A DNA stretch of 37,477 bases from an uncultured Eubacteriales bacterium (GTDB lineage: Bacteria; Bacillota; Clostridia; Oscillospirales; Acutalibacteraceae): positions 1-37,477 of the forward strand of contig CAKTEU010000021.1 in the NCBI GenBank assembly GCA_934552855.1, given 5' to 3'. This document shows, piece after piece, positions 15,625 to 22,788 of this stretch. Position 1 is the first letter of the stretch, and every line of letters starts with the position of its first letter. Under the pieces are notes generated by a model, which was not told where the DNA came from, did not search any database, and worked only from the letters and a program-made list of their open reading frames with translations. The position numbers and the translations under genes are program-made.

Positions 15625-15845
15625 TATTATGACCCGGAGGTCGGCAGGTTTATTAACTGCGATGATGTGCGTTATATTGGAGCAACTGAGTCAGAAGTAA
15701 GCTACAACCCGTTCGCATTATTGTCGTTTGTTGCCGACAAAAAAGAAAGGCTGCCATCAAGCTCAACAGGGTATGCTTTTTGTGGTTCGGCGCATACATG
15801 TTTTTTATACTTTTTACGTCTTAAGTTTTTCGTAAGGAAAGCTTA
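15625..15845 (+). pseudogene. Rhs core stub with no toxin tip
   Basis: About 95 bp of Rhs core ('YYDPEVGRFINCDDVRYIGA') sit without upstream core, then the frame runs into unrelated sequence and stops around 15845. It marks the right end of the Rhs array and is a deletion remnant. Confidence 0.7.
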
Positions 15846-15869
15846 AGAAAGACGTAAGCCGACCTTAAA
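15820..15869 (+). promoter_or_regulatory. Five hexamer sites at exact 11-bp steps
   Basis: CTTAAG (15820), CGTAAG (15831), CTTAAG (15842), CGTAAG (15853) and CTTAAA (15864) start exactly 11 bp apart. The last ends 21 bp before the -10 (15891) of the carboxypeptidase gene, where a -35 is lacking. This layout is typical of direct-repeat sites for OmpR/PhoB-family response regulators; VanR is the obvious candidate for a vanY-like gene. Confidence 0.7.
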
Positions 15870-15874
15870 ACAAA

Positions 15875-15919
15875 CTCTCTTTTATAAGTCTATAATACTT
15901 TCAGACTTAAAAAAGAGAG
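15875..15919. promoter_or_regulatory. 17-bp inverted repeat spanning -10 and ribosome site
   Basis: CTCTCTTTTATAAGTCT (15875-15891) and AGACTTAAAAAAGAGAG (15903-15919) match at 16 of 17 positions. The TATAAT (15891-15896) lies between the arms and the right arm includes the GAGAGG ribosome site, so it could be an operator or, if transcription starts upstream, a sequestering hairpin. Confidence 0.6.
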
Positions 15920-15929
15920 GTAATCACAA

Positions 15930-16769
15930 ATGAAACACATCATCAAAATTGCGGCGGTTGTTCTTGCCGCAGTAATCGTTTTTGCTGTCATTGACCGTAT
16001 TCCGTCCGCTGTCGGTGAGCTTTCCGATATTGCCGCTTCAACAAAGGTTATGTCCGACAGCAAGTACTCCGGTTCGCTCATTCTTGTCAACAACAAGCAC
16101 CGCTACCGCAATACGGGCGAAGAACTTGTAAAACTTTATGACGAAAAAACCGATTCGTTCTTCATGGGCAGTACCGAAATCATGCTTTCAAAAATCGCAG
16201 TTAAACCGCTTTGTGATATGTTTGACGCTTTCAGAAACGAAACCGGGCTCAAAAAAATCAACGTCATCAGCGGCTACCGCAGCGTTGAAAGCCAGCAGGA
16301 AATCTATAAGCAAAAGGCAAAGCTTTACGGCAACTTTTACGCAAAAAAGTATGTTCAGTCACCCGGGTTCAGTGAACACCACACGGGACTTTGCGTTGAC
16401 GTTTCGATTTTCAATGCGGACGACGGCTCAAGCGAGGACTTTGACGGCAAGGGTAAGTACGAATGGTTTTCAAAAAACGCATGGAAATACGGCTTCGTTG
16501 TGCGCTACCCCGAAGGAAAGGAAAGGATTACAAAAATCAGTTATGAACCTTGGCATTTCCGTTACGTCGGCGTACCTCACGCATACTATATGACACAAAA
16601 CAACATTTGCCTTGAAGAATACGCCAAACTTCTTCAAAGCAAAACAAAAAACGATCCGCTCAAATTCAAGTGCGGCGCAAAAACCTATAAAGTTTGGCAC
16701 AGCGAAAAAAAGCCCAAAGCCGGAAGCTTTTCCGGCGACAATTACAGCGGATATATTATCTGGAAATAA
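15930..16769 (+). CDS. VanY-like D-Ala-D-Ala carboxypeptidase
   Basis: A 279-aa membrane-anchored peptidase of family M15B. An N-terminal transmembrane helix (about residues 4-22) places the catalytic domain outside. Motifs: 'SGYRS' (114-118), zinc ligands H150 and D157 in 'SEHHTGLCVDV', and catalytic E206 with ligand H209 in 'YEPWHFRYVG'. It removes the terminal D-Ala of peptidoglycan stems. The ribosome site GAGAGG lies 9 bp before the ATG. It is monocistronic, with a phased activator-type array upstream and the mnmA promoter directly after its stop. No van resistance cluster is in the window, so a housekeeping or stress role is as likely as resistance. Confidence 0.88.
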   Translation: MKHIIKIAAVVLAAVIVFAVIDRIPSAVGELSDIAASTKVMSDSKYSGSLILVNNKHRYRNTGEELVKLYDEKTDSFFMGSTEIMLSKIAVKPLCDMFDAFRNETGLKKINVISGYRSVESQQEIYKQKAKLYGNFYAKKYVQSPGFSEHHTGLCVDVSIFNADDGSSEDFDGKGKYEWFSKNAWKYGFVVRYPEGKERITKISYEPWHFRYVGVPHAYYMTQNNICLEEYAKLLQSKTKNDPLKFKCGAKTYKVWHSEKKPKAGSFSGDNYSGYIIWK

Positions 16770-16799
16770 TTGACCTTGCTCCCCTGTGTGTGGTATAAT
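16770..16799 (+). promoter_or_regulatory. Sigma-A promoter of mnmA
   Basis: TTGACC (16770-16775), 18-bp spacer, extended TGGTATAAT with the -10 at 16794-16799. It begins at the base after the preceding stop codon. Confidence 0.8.
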
Positions 16800-16844
16800 T
16801 AAAAGTAATTTATTTCTTTTAATTTGCCCACGGGGGTGTTTTTT

Positions 16845-17915
16845 ATGAATAAAAAAGTTATGGTCGGAATGAGCGGCGGCGTTGACAGTGCCGTAAGCGC
16901 ATATCTGCTTTTGAAAAACGGCTATGAACCTACCGGTGTAAACTGCCGTTTTTTTGACAACGGTGACGCTTTTATTAAAGAAAAAACCTGCTGTTCACTT
17001 GAAGATTCAAAGGACGCACGCAGCGTTGCTTATAAAATCGGTATTCCGTTTTATGTTTTCAATTTCACCGATGATTTTCGTGAAAAAGTTATCGGAAAAT
17101 TCATTGATGTTTATACAAAAGGCGCAACGCCCAATCCTTGCATCGACTGCAACAGATATCTCAAATTCGACAAGCTTCTTAAAAGAGCACTTGAGCTTGA
17201 ACACGATTATGTTGCAACGGGCCATTACGCAAGGAATGAGTTTGACGAAAGCAGCGGACGTTTTCTTCTTAAAAAAGGTGTTGACGAAACAAAAGACCAA
17301 AGCTATGTTCTTTATATGCTCACGCAGTTTCAGCTTTCGCATACGCTTTTTCCGCTCGGCTCAATGAGAAAAACCGAAGTCAGAGAAGTTGCCGAAGAAA
17401 TGGGTTTTGTCAACGCAAAAAAGCATGACAGCCAGGATATCTGCTTTGTTCCGGACGGCGACTACGCTTCGTTCATTGAAAAAAGCATTGATAAAACTTT
17501 TCCGTGCGGCGATTTTGTTGACAGAGACGGAAACGTTCTCGGAACACACAAGGGCATTATCCGTTACACAATCGGTCAGCGCAGAGGACTCGGCCTTTCA
17601 CTCAAAGCTCCGCTTTATGTTCTTGAAAAAGATCCGCAAAAAAACCGTGTTGTTCTTGCACCTGAGGAGTATCTTTTTTCAAAAGACCTTTATGCAACCG
17701 ACATAAATCTCATTGCGGTTGAAAAGCTTGAAAAGCCGATGCGTGTCAAAGCAAAGGTAAGATACAAACAGGGCGAACAATGGGCAACGGTTGAACAAAC
17801 GGACAAAAACCGTTTTCACGTTGAATTTGACGCACCGCAAAGAGCATTTGCAAAAGGTCAGGCGGTTGTTCTTTATGACGGCGACGTTGTTGTCGGCGGG
17901 GGAACAATTGAATAA
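16845..17915 (+). CDS. mnmA: tRNA-specific 2-thiouridylase MnmA
   Basis: A 356-aa full-length enzyme that thiolates U34 of tRNA-Lys, -Glu and -Gln, using ATP and a sulfur relay. The PP-loop SGGVDS is near residue 11, followed by 'NPCIDCNRYLKFDKLL', 'ATGHYAR', 'DQSYVLY', 'SQDICFVPDGDYASF' with the catalytic Cys, and 'YTIGQRRGLG'. ATG 16845 has GGGGGTG (16832-16838) before it and begins right at the PP-loop. It shares a transcript with the GNAT gene 34 bp downstream. Confidence 0.96.
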   Translation: MNKKVMVGMSGGVDSAVSAYLLLKNGYEPTGVNCRFFDNGDAFIKEKTCCSLEDSKDARSVAYKIGIPFYVFNFTDDFREKVIGKFIDVYTKGATPNPCIDCNRYLKFDKLLKRALELEHDYVATGHYARNEFDESSGRFLLKKGVDETKDQSYVLYMLTQFQLSHTLFPLGSMRKTEVREVAEEMGFVNAKKHDSQDICFVPDGDYASFIEKSIDKTFPCGDFVDRDGNVLGTHKGIIRYTIGQRRGLGLSLKAPLYVLEKDPQKNRVVLAPEEYLFSKDLYATDINLIAVEKLEKPMRVKAKVRYKQGEQWATVEQTDKNRFHVEFDAPQRAFAKGQAVVLYDGDVVVGGGTIE

Positions 17916-17949
17916 AACCGGCAATTATTTTAAAGAAAAGGTGAAAAAG

Positions 17950-18441
17950 ATGTCGGTAATTGTTGAAAAACTCACCGAGGAAAGTCTTGAAAAGGCGGTT
18001 GAAATTTGGAATCAGGTTGTTGAGGACGGCCGTGCTTTTCCGCAAACGGAGCTGCTTTCAAAAGAAGAAGGCACAGCTTTTTTTGAAAATCAGTCCTACA
18101 CCGGTGTTGCAAAGATTGAAGAAACGGGCGAGGTAATCGGACTTTACATTCTTCACCCGAACAACATCGGCCGCTGCGGACACATTGCAAACGCAAGCTA
18201 TGCCGTTGAAAGGAACGCAAGAGGACATCACGCCGGCGAGGCACTTGTTAAAAACTGCCTTTTGAAAGGGAAAGAACTCGGTTTTAAAATTTTGCAGTTC
18301 AATGCCGTTGTTGCGTCCAACACCGCCGCACTTTCGCTTTATCAAAAGCTCGGTTTCAAAAGACTCGGAACAATTCCCGGCGGATTTTTGAATATTGACG
18401 GCGTTTATGAAGATATCATTTTGCACTATATTGAACTTTGA
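17950..18441 (+). CDS. GNAT-family N-acetyltransferase
   Basis: A 163-aa single-domain acetyltransferase. The acetyl-CoA loop region reads 'VERNARGHHAGEALVKNCL', and motif B is 'NTAALSLYQKLGFKRLGTIP', typical of the RimI-like/phosphinothricin acetyltransferase branch. ATG 17950 follows AAAAGGTG (17936-17943). The substrate cannot be told from sequence. A strong terminator directly follows, ending the mnmA unit. Confidence 0.9.
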   Translation: MSVIVEKLTEESLEKAVEIWNQVVEDGRAFPQTELLSKEEGTAFFENQSYTGVAKIEETGEVIGLYILHPNNIGRCGHIANASYAVERNARGHHAGEALVKNCLLKGKELGFKILQFNAVVASNTAALSLYQKLGFKRLGTIPGGFLNIDGVYEDIILHYIEL

Positions 18442-18444
18442 TGT

Positions 18445-18485
18445 CAAATGACTTTCCTCAACGGAAAGTCATTTGCTTTCTTTTC
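18445..18485 (+). terminator. Terminator of the mnmA-GNAT unit
   Basis: Perfect 13-bp stem CAAATGACTTTCC (18445-18457) / GGAAAGTCATTTG (18463-18475), 5-nt loop, then CTTTCTTTT. Confidence 0.92.
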
Positions 18486-18692
18486 GCAGCATTTTGCAGC
18501 CTGAAAGCGGTGAAATCATAGTCTGCCATAAACATTAAAACGGCCTGCCGCATATGCCGTTTAAGCTGTTTTATGCACTGTGTTTTATATAATGAACACA
18601 AGCGGCTTTTTTGCCTGAAATCTGCCGAGTAAAAACAGGTATTATGGTGCTTTTTGCCAAAAAAAGGACAATGCTTTTGGTGAAAAGTCCGG

Positions 18693-18721
18693 TTGACAAA
18701 TTGCCGAAAATAGCGTATTAT
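18693..18721 (+). promoter_or_regulatory. Sigma-A promoter of the sigma-factor gene
   Basis: Consensus TTGACA (18693-18698), 17-bp spacer and TATTAT (18716-18721), 32 bp before the ATG. The 210 bp between the previous terminator and this promoter show no gene, only a 7-bp hairpin AAACGGC/GCCGTTT near 18540-18570. Confidence 0.85.
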
Positions 18722-18752
18722 AGACCCGATAATAGGCAGAAAGGATTTGACG

Positions 18753-19325
18753 ATGAGCGGCTTTTCCTCCCTTTCAGACGAAAATCTTGTTTCGCTTTGC
18801 AAAGAACAAAACGATGAAAAAGCGTGGAACGAACTTTCTTTGCGTTATCTTCGGGTTGCAAAAAGCGTTTCCTCGGTCTTTTCCGGTTCCGCTCTTGAAC
18901 GTGATGACCTTGTTCAGGAAGGTATTTTCGGTTTTCTTGCTGCCGTATATTCATATGATGAAAAAGGCACGGCTTCGTTTTCAACTTACGCCGCCGTATG
19001 CATAAAAAACCGTATGCTTTCTGCACTCAAATCAAGTTCGGCTCAAAAGCAAATTCCGCCTTCGCTTTTTGTTCCAATTGAAAGCGAAAGCGAAACCGCC
19101 GACAGTGCACTTTCTCCGGAAGAAGCCCTTGTTTCAAAAAACGAAGCTTCAAGAATAGCTTCGCTTGTTTCTTCAAAGCTTTCAGAAAACGAACGAAAGG
19201 TTTTTTCGCTTTATCTTTGCGGAAAATCTTATCGTGAAATTGCAGAACAAACATCCCTCAGCGAAAAAGCCGTTGACTCTGCCCTTCAAAGGGCAAGAAA
19301 AAAACTTAAAAAAGCACTTTCATAA
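18753..19325 (+). CDS. Sigma-70 family factor, SigH/Spo0H-like
   Basis: A 190-aa sigma factor with region 2 ('ERDDLVQEGIFGFLAAVYSY' and 'SFSTYAAVCIKNRMLSAL') and region 4 ('LSENERKVFSLYLCGKSYRE' then 'LSEKAVDSALQRARKKLKKA'). The linker 'SPEEALVSKNEA' and the overall plan match Spo0H, the early sporulation sigma factor, but the protein is shorter and Ser-rich, so orthology is not certain. The ribosome site AGAAAGGA (18738-18745) supports ATG 18753. Confidence 0.85.
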   Translation: MSGFSSLSDENLVSLCKEQNDEKAWNELSLRYLRVAKSVSSVFSGSALERDDLVQEGIFGFLAAVYSYDEKGTASFSTYAAVCIKNRMLSALKSSSAQKQIPPSLFVPIESESETADSALSPEEALVSKNEASRIASLVSSKLSENERKVFSLYLCGKSYREIAEQTSLSEKAVDSALQRARKKLKKALS

Positions 19326-19435
19326 AGTGTGAAAATATAAAACTTTATATGCCCGATAGCTTAAAGTAGAGCGTTGTTTTCAAAGGGGCGGTGCAATTCC
19401 GGCAAGGGCAATATTTTTAAGCGAGGTAATCTATA

Positions 19436-19717
19436 ATGTACCAAGACAAAACAATCGTATGTAAAGAGTGCGGCAAGGAATTTGTTTTCACCGCCGGTGA
19501 ACAGGAATTCTATGCTGAAAAAGGCTTTCAAAATGAGCCTCAGCGCTGCAAAGAATGCCGTTATGCCCGCAAGAATGCTGCCAAACCGGAACGTGAAATG
19601 TTCACCGCAACCTGCGCACGCTGCGGCGGCGAGGCTAAGGTTCCCTTTAAGCCCACCGAAGGCAGAGACGTTTTCTGCAGCGAATGCTTTGCAAAAATGA
19701 AGGAAGAACAGGAATAA
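19436..19717 (+). CDS. Two-module zinc-ribbon protein
   Basis: A 93-aa protein with two treble-clef/zinc-ribbon units. The first pairs 'CKECGKEF' with 'CKECRYARK', the second 'CARCGGEA' with 'CSECFAKM', giving eight Cys as four CxxC pairs. It resembles the 'probable zinc-ribbon' proteins common in Firmicutes, of unknown role. The ribosome site is GAGGTAA. The 110 bp upstream contain no clear promoter. A large hairpin terminator follows. Confidence 0.85.
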   Translation: MYQDKTIVCKECGKEFVFTAGEQEFYAEKGFQNEPQRCKECRYARKNAAKPEREMFTATCARCGGEAKVPFKPTEGRDVFCSECFAKMKEEQE

Positions 19718-19734
19718 TTTTTATTCCTTAAAAA

Positions 19735-19811
19735 GCAAAGCGGTTTTGGCGGAGAATCTTATCACGTTGATTTTAAGATTCTTTTGCCAAGGCCGCTTTG
19801 CGTTTATTTTA
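19735..19811 (+). terminator. Long two-tier hairpin terminator
   Basis: The outer stem GCAAAGCGG (19735-19743) / CCGCTTTGC (19793-19801) encloses an inner stem around AGAATCTTA / TAAGATTCT and is followed by a T-rich tract. It lies between the zinc-ribbon gene and the methyltransferase start. Confidence 0.8.
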
Positions 19812-19828
19812 TTGCCGAGGTACTTTAT

Positions 19829-20974
19829 ATGGATTCTGTTATTGAAAAAGATATTCTTGAACTTAAAGAAAAAATAATCAAAATCGTTTTCAGCGAAAAG
19901 AAAAACAAGGACTTTGAATTTTCAAAAATTTCCGTTCGTCCTTTCCTTTCAAAGGGCAAAACAAAATGGCAGCTTGAACAATTCAAAGGTGCGCAGGTTT
20001 TTCATAAAAACCTTTCGTTTGAAGATTTTCTTTTTTGGCTTTCAAACACGGGCGAAAAAAACTTTCGTCAGGCCGCTCTTACAGCCGAAAGCGTCAGCAT
20101 TCATTATACGATTTTTTCCGACAAAACAAGGCGCAAGGAAAGCAAAAACGCTCTTTCTTCCGCACCGAAAGAACACAACCGAGAAAAAACCTATCTTCTT
20201 AAAGAAGGCGAAAACATTCCCGCCCTTGTTGATCTCGGCGTGTTTTCAAAGGATTTCAAAATTGTCAAAAGCAAGTATGACAAATATAAACAAATCAACC
20301 GCTTTGTTGAACTGATTGACGATTGCTTTTCAAAAAGCAATCTTTCAAAAATTACCATTCTCGACTTTGGCTGCGGAAAAAGCTATCTTACATTCATCGT
20401 TTACTATTACTTTACAAAAATCAAAAAAATTGATGCGAAGGTTGTCGGCTTTGACCTTAAAAAGGACGTTGTTGAAAACTGCAACAAAATCGCAAAAAAA
20501 TACGGCTACGATAATCTTGAATTTTTTGTCAACGATGTGACAAGCGACAAAGTTTTCACCGGAAAAGCAGACATGGTAATCACCCTTCACGCCTGTGACA
20601 TTGCAACGGATTATGCCCTTTTTTATGCGATTGAAAACAAGGTGAAAAACATTTTCTCTGTCCCCTGCTGTCAGCATGAAGTCAATGCGCAAATCAAAAG
20701 GGGTGGAGATTTTGACATTTTTCTTTCTCACGGCCTTATCAAAGAACGGTTTTCCGCTTTGTTCACCGATTCGCTCCGTGCGGAAATTCTGCGACGTTTC
20801 GGCTATGAAACAGATGTGATTGAATTTGTTGACTTTGAACATTCGCCGAAAAATCTTATGCTTCGCTGCGAACTGAAAAAAGAAAAAACGCCCGATTTTT
20901 CCGACCTTTTTTTGCTTTGCGAAAAGTATGGAATCAATCAGACGCTTTTGAAGCTTTCAAAAAAACTTTTATAA
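19829..20974 (+). CDS. SAM-dependent methyltransferase (Methyltransf_32-like)
   Basis: A 381-aa protein. The N-terminal 150 residues are unassigned; the C-terminal half is a Rossmann methyltransferase. Motif I is 'ILDFGCGKSYLTF', the acidic end of strand 2 is 'VVGFDLK', then 'ITLHACDIATDYAL' and 'VPCCQHE'. The last two are typical of the family related to GSTCD-like RNA methyltransferases. An RNA substrate is likely but not shown. The start has GAGG at 19817-19820. It sits behind a terminator, so transcription may come by read-through or from a weak promoter I cannot define. Confidence 0.85.
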   Translation: MDSVIEKDILELKEKIIKIVFSEKKNKDFEFSKISVRPFLSKGKTKWQLEQFKGAQVFHKNLSFEDFLFWLSNTGEKNFRQAALTAESVSIHYTIFSDKTRRKESKNALSSAPKEHNREKTYLLKEGENIPALVDLGVFSKDFKIVKSKYDKYKQINRFVELIDDCFSKSNLSKITILDFGCGKSYLTFIVYYYFTKIKKIDAKVVGFDLKKDVVENCNKIAKKYGYDNLEFFVNDVTSDKVFTGKADMVITLHACDIATDYALFYAIENKVKNIFSVPCCQHEVNAQIKRGGDFDIFLSHGLIKERFSALFTDSLRAEILRRFGYETDVIEFVDFEHSPKNLMLRCELKKEKTPDFSDLFLLCEKYGINQTLLKLSKKLL

Positions 20975-21040
20975 AAGCGTTTTCTTGACCCGAAGCCGTT
21001 GCGCAAACGGATAAAAAACGCATAAAAAGCAAAACGCTTT
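20974..21040 (+). terminator. Stem-loop after the methyltransferase gene
   Basis: AAAGCGTTTT (20974-20983) and AAAACGCTTT (21031-21040) are perfect inverted copies with a 47-nt loop. The long loop makes it a weaker terminator candidate. Confidence 0.45.
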
Positions 21041-21057
21041 ATATTCCGCTCAAAAAT

Positions 21058-21115
21058 AAAAGCTATAATTCACAGTACATTTATTCTCATGCTGTCTGTG
21101 AAATATAGCTTTTTT
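21058..21115. terminator. Bidirectional terminator between convergent genes
   Basis: AAAAGCTATAATTCACAG (21058-21075) pairs with CTGTGAAATATAGCTTTT (21096-21113) with minor mismatch. It has As on one side and Ts on the other, serving the methyltransferase (+) and alkaline phosphatase (-) genes. Confidence 0.8.
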
Positions 21116-21210
21116 GTTTTGCTTTTGATTTTTGAACTGTGCATACACGGCTGATTGTTAACCGGCTTAAAAAGGCTATTTTGCCGTCACGTTATTCGCT
21201 ACACATTTTT

Positions 21211-22308
21211 TTATGCCGCAACACTTACAGAGCACGGAAAACCGTCTTTTTCAAGGGCGGCAACAATGCGTTTCGGAATGTCCGTATTGAGAACAGAGCT
21301 TTCCCCTTCTGCAATGAAATTATCACAGCCGTAAACATAAAGCGGAACATCGACCCCCGTGTGTCCTCCGGTTGTGTAAACATATTCTCCGTTTTCAAGG
21401 GTAATTCCGCCCGTTTCATGGTCTGCGGTCACAACAACAAGAGTGTGTCCGTCCTTTTTTGCATAATCAAGTGCGGCATTAACGGCACGGTCAAAAGAAA
21501 TCAAAGCTTCCTTCATGCCTTCGCCGTTGTTGCTGTGGCTGTTTTTGTCAATATGCGCACCTTCAATCATCAGGAAAAATCCGTTTTCACCGCCGTCAAG
21601 AAGATCAATCGCTTTTTCTGTCATCTGCGTAAGCGTAGGCATATTTTTGCAGTCGTTTTTCCAAAGGCTTCCCGTGAACTGTCCGAACGAACGGGTGCCT
21701 TCACTTAAAGCTGCCATCTCGTTATAATCGGTAACATATTCAAAGCCTGCGCTTTCGGCTTTGCTTTTGCTGCAGGTTGAAGTTTTAACACCCCAAATAA
21801 GGTCAAGCTCGCTTTCAAGCTGATATTTTGTAATCTCAGACGTGTTGTTTCTGCTGCTTGTATGCGCCGAAAAGCCGCCCGGGGTTGCACCTCGTGTGCT
21901 GTCGGTTGTAACAATGCCGGCTTTCATACCGTTTGCCTTTGCAAATTCGCAAAGGTTCATCGGATAATTTTTTTCTGCGTTCATGTCATCCGGATAAACA
22001 CCGACCGCACCGTTGTTTGTTCTCACACCGCAGGCAAGAGCCGTTGCACCGGCCGCACTGTCGGTAACACTGCTGTTTGCCGAAGCGGTTTTTGAAAGGC
22101 TTTTCACGGGGAAAGAATCAAGTGCAAGTGCTGCCCCTGTTTCACTTCGTGTTTTTTCAATACTCATTACGCCCATTCCGTCACCGATAAGGAAAATAAC
22201 ATTCTTAATCTTGTCATCTTCCGGCTTTGCGCCGAGCCCGAAAAGGTTCATGAAAAACATGATAATCGCCATAATAATGCTGCCTATCTTTTTAAAAAAT
22301 TCTGACAT
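21211..22308 (-). CDS. Alkaline phosphatase, membrane-anchored
   Basis: A 365-aa PhoA-superfamily phosphomonoesterase. A hydrophobic N-terminus (about 8-27) gives export or anchoring. Metal and catalytic motifs are all visible: 'LIGDGMG' (D43), nucleophile S84 in 'VTDSAAGATA', 'MIEGAHIDKNSHSNN', 'TADHETGG' and 'TTGGHTG'. It would release phosphate from organic esters outside the cell. The ribosome site is AAGGAGGGC. It is a single gene between its own promoter and a terminator; I see no convincing Pho box. Confidence 0.93.
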   Translation of the reverse strand: MSEFFKKIGSIIMAIIMFFMNLFGLGAKPEDDKIKNVIFLIGDGMGVMSIEKTRSETGAALALDSFPVKSLSKTASANSSVTDSAAGATALACGVRTNNGAVGVYPDDMNAEKNYPMNLCEFAKANGMKAGIVTTDSTRGATPGGFSAHTSSRNNTSEITKYQLESELDLIWGVKTSTCSKSKAESAGFEYVTDYNEMAALSEGTRSFGQFTGSLWKNDCKNMPTLTQMTEKAIDLLDGGENGFFLMIEGAHIDKNSHSNNGEGMKEALISFDRAVNAALDYAKKDGHTLVVVTADHETGGITLENGEYVYTTGGHTGVDVPLYVYGCDNFIAEGESSVLNTDIPKRIVAALEKDGFPCSVSVAA

Positions 22309-22419
22309 GATATGCCCTCCTTGCTTTTTATTGTGTCAAAAACCAATAAGCCGCCATACAAACAACTGTCACCGGCTTAAAAAACGTATTTTCAATCAGT
22401 TCAAGAATTATGCAATAAA

Positions 22420-22448
22420 AGTATAGCACACATTTTCAGGTTTTTCAA
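22420..22448 (-). promoter_or_regulatory. Sigma-A promoter of the alkaline phosphatase gene
   Basis: On the minus strand TTGAAA (plus 22443-22448), 17-bp spacer, TATACT (plus 22420-22425). Confidence 0.75.
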
Positions 22449-22511
22449 TATGAATTTTTGCGTCACCATGCATACCGTCTCAATATTTGCTTTGAATAAA
22501 ACCTGTTAAAA

Positions 22512-22541
22512 AGCCGGGCAACCTTTTTCGGCTGCCCGGCT
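22512..22541 (-). terminator. Terminator of the 40-aa ORF
   Basis: AGCCGGGCA (22512-22520) and TGCCCGGCT (22533-22541), 9-bp GC-rich stem; on the minus strand it is followed by five Ts. Confidence 0.85.
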
Positions 22542-22583
22542 GAAACTGATAACAGTTCAATATTTTACGCAATAAAATTCATT

Positions 22584-22706
22584 TTATTTTTTTGCGCCGT
22601 CAATCTGCTCTTTAAGGAAAGCGTAAAGGTCCTTGAAAACCTTGATAAGCCTTTCGATGAAGCTGCCGATTGAATCCATACCTTCTTTAAAATCGTCTCT
22701 GAACAT
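22584..22706 (-). CDS. 40-aa amphipathic-helix peptide
   Basis: A short ORF with an AGGCAGGTG ribosome site before its ATG and a terminator 43 bp after its stop. The peptide 'MFRDDFKEGMDSIGSFIERL' continues with 'IKVFKDLYAFLKEQ', one long amphipathic helix with charged ends. Good translation signals and a dedicated terminator argue that it is real. Function unknown; it might be a membrane-surface peptide or follow the Cys-rich secreted gene in one transcript. Confidence 0.6.
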   Translation of the reverse strand: MFRDDFKEGMDSIGSFIERLIKVFKDLYAFLKEQIDGAKK

Positions 22707-22788
22707 TAGTTGCACCTGCCTTTCATATAAAGTTATAATTAAAATATTTTATTGCTTAATGTCTCTGTCAAATTTCAAAAATCTTTCA

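Noticed and set aside
8690..15720. Repeated blocks spaced over 7 kb, considered as CRISPR or insertion sequences
   Set aside because: The repeats are about 100-300 bp, encode Rhs core in frame and have spacers of 1-2 kb with genes. Neither CRISPR nor transposase fits.
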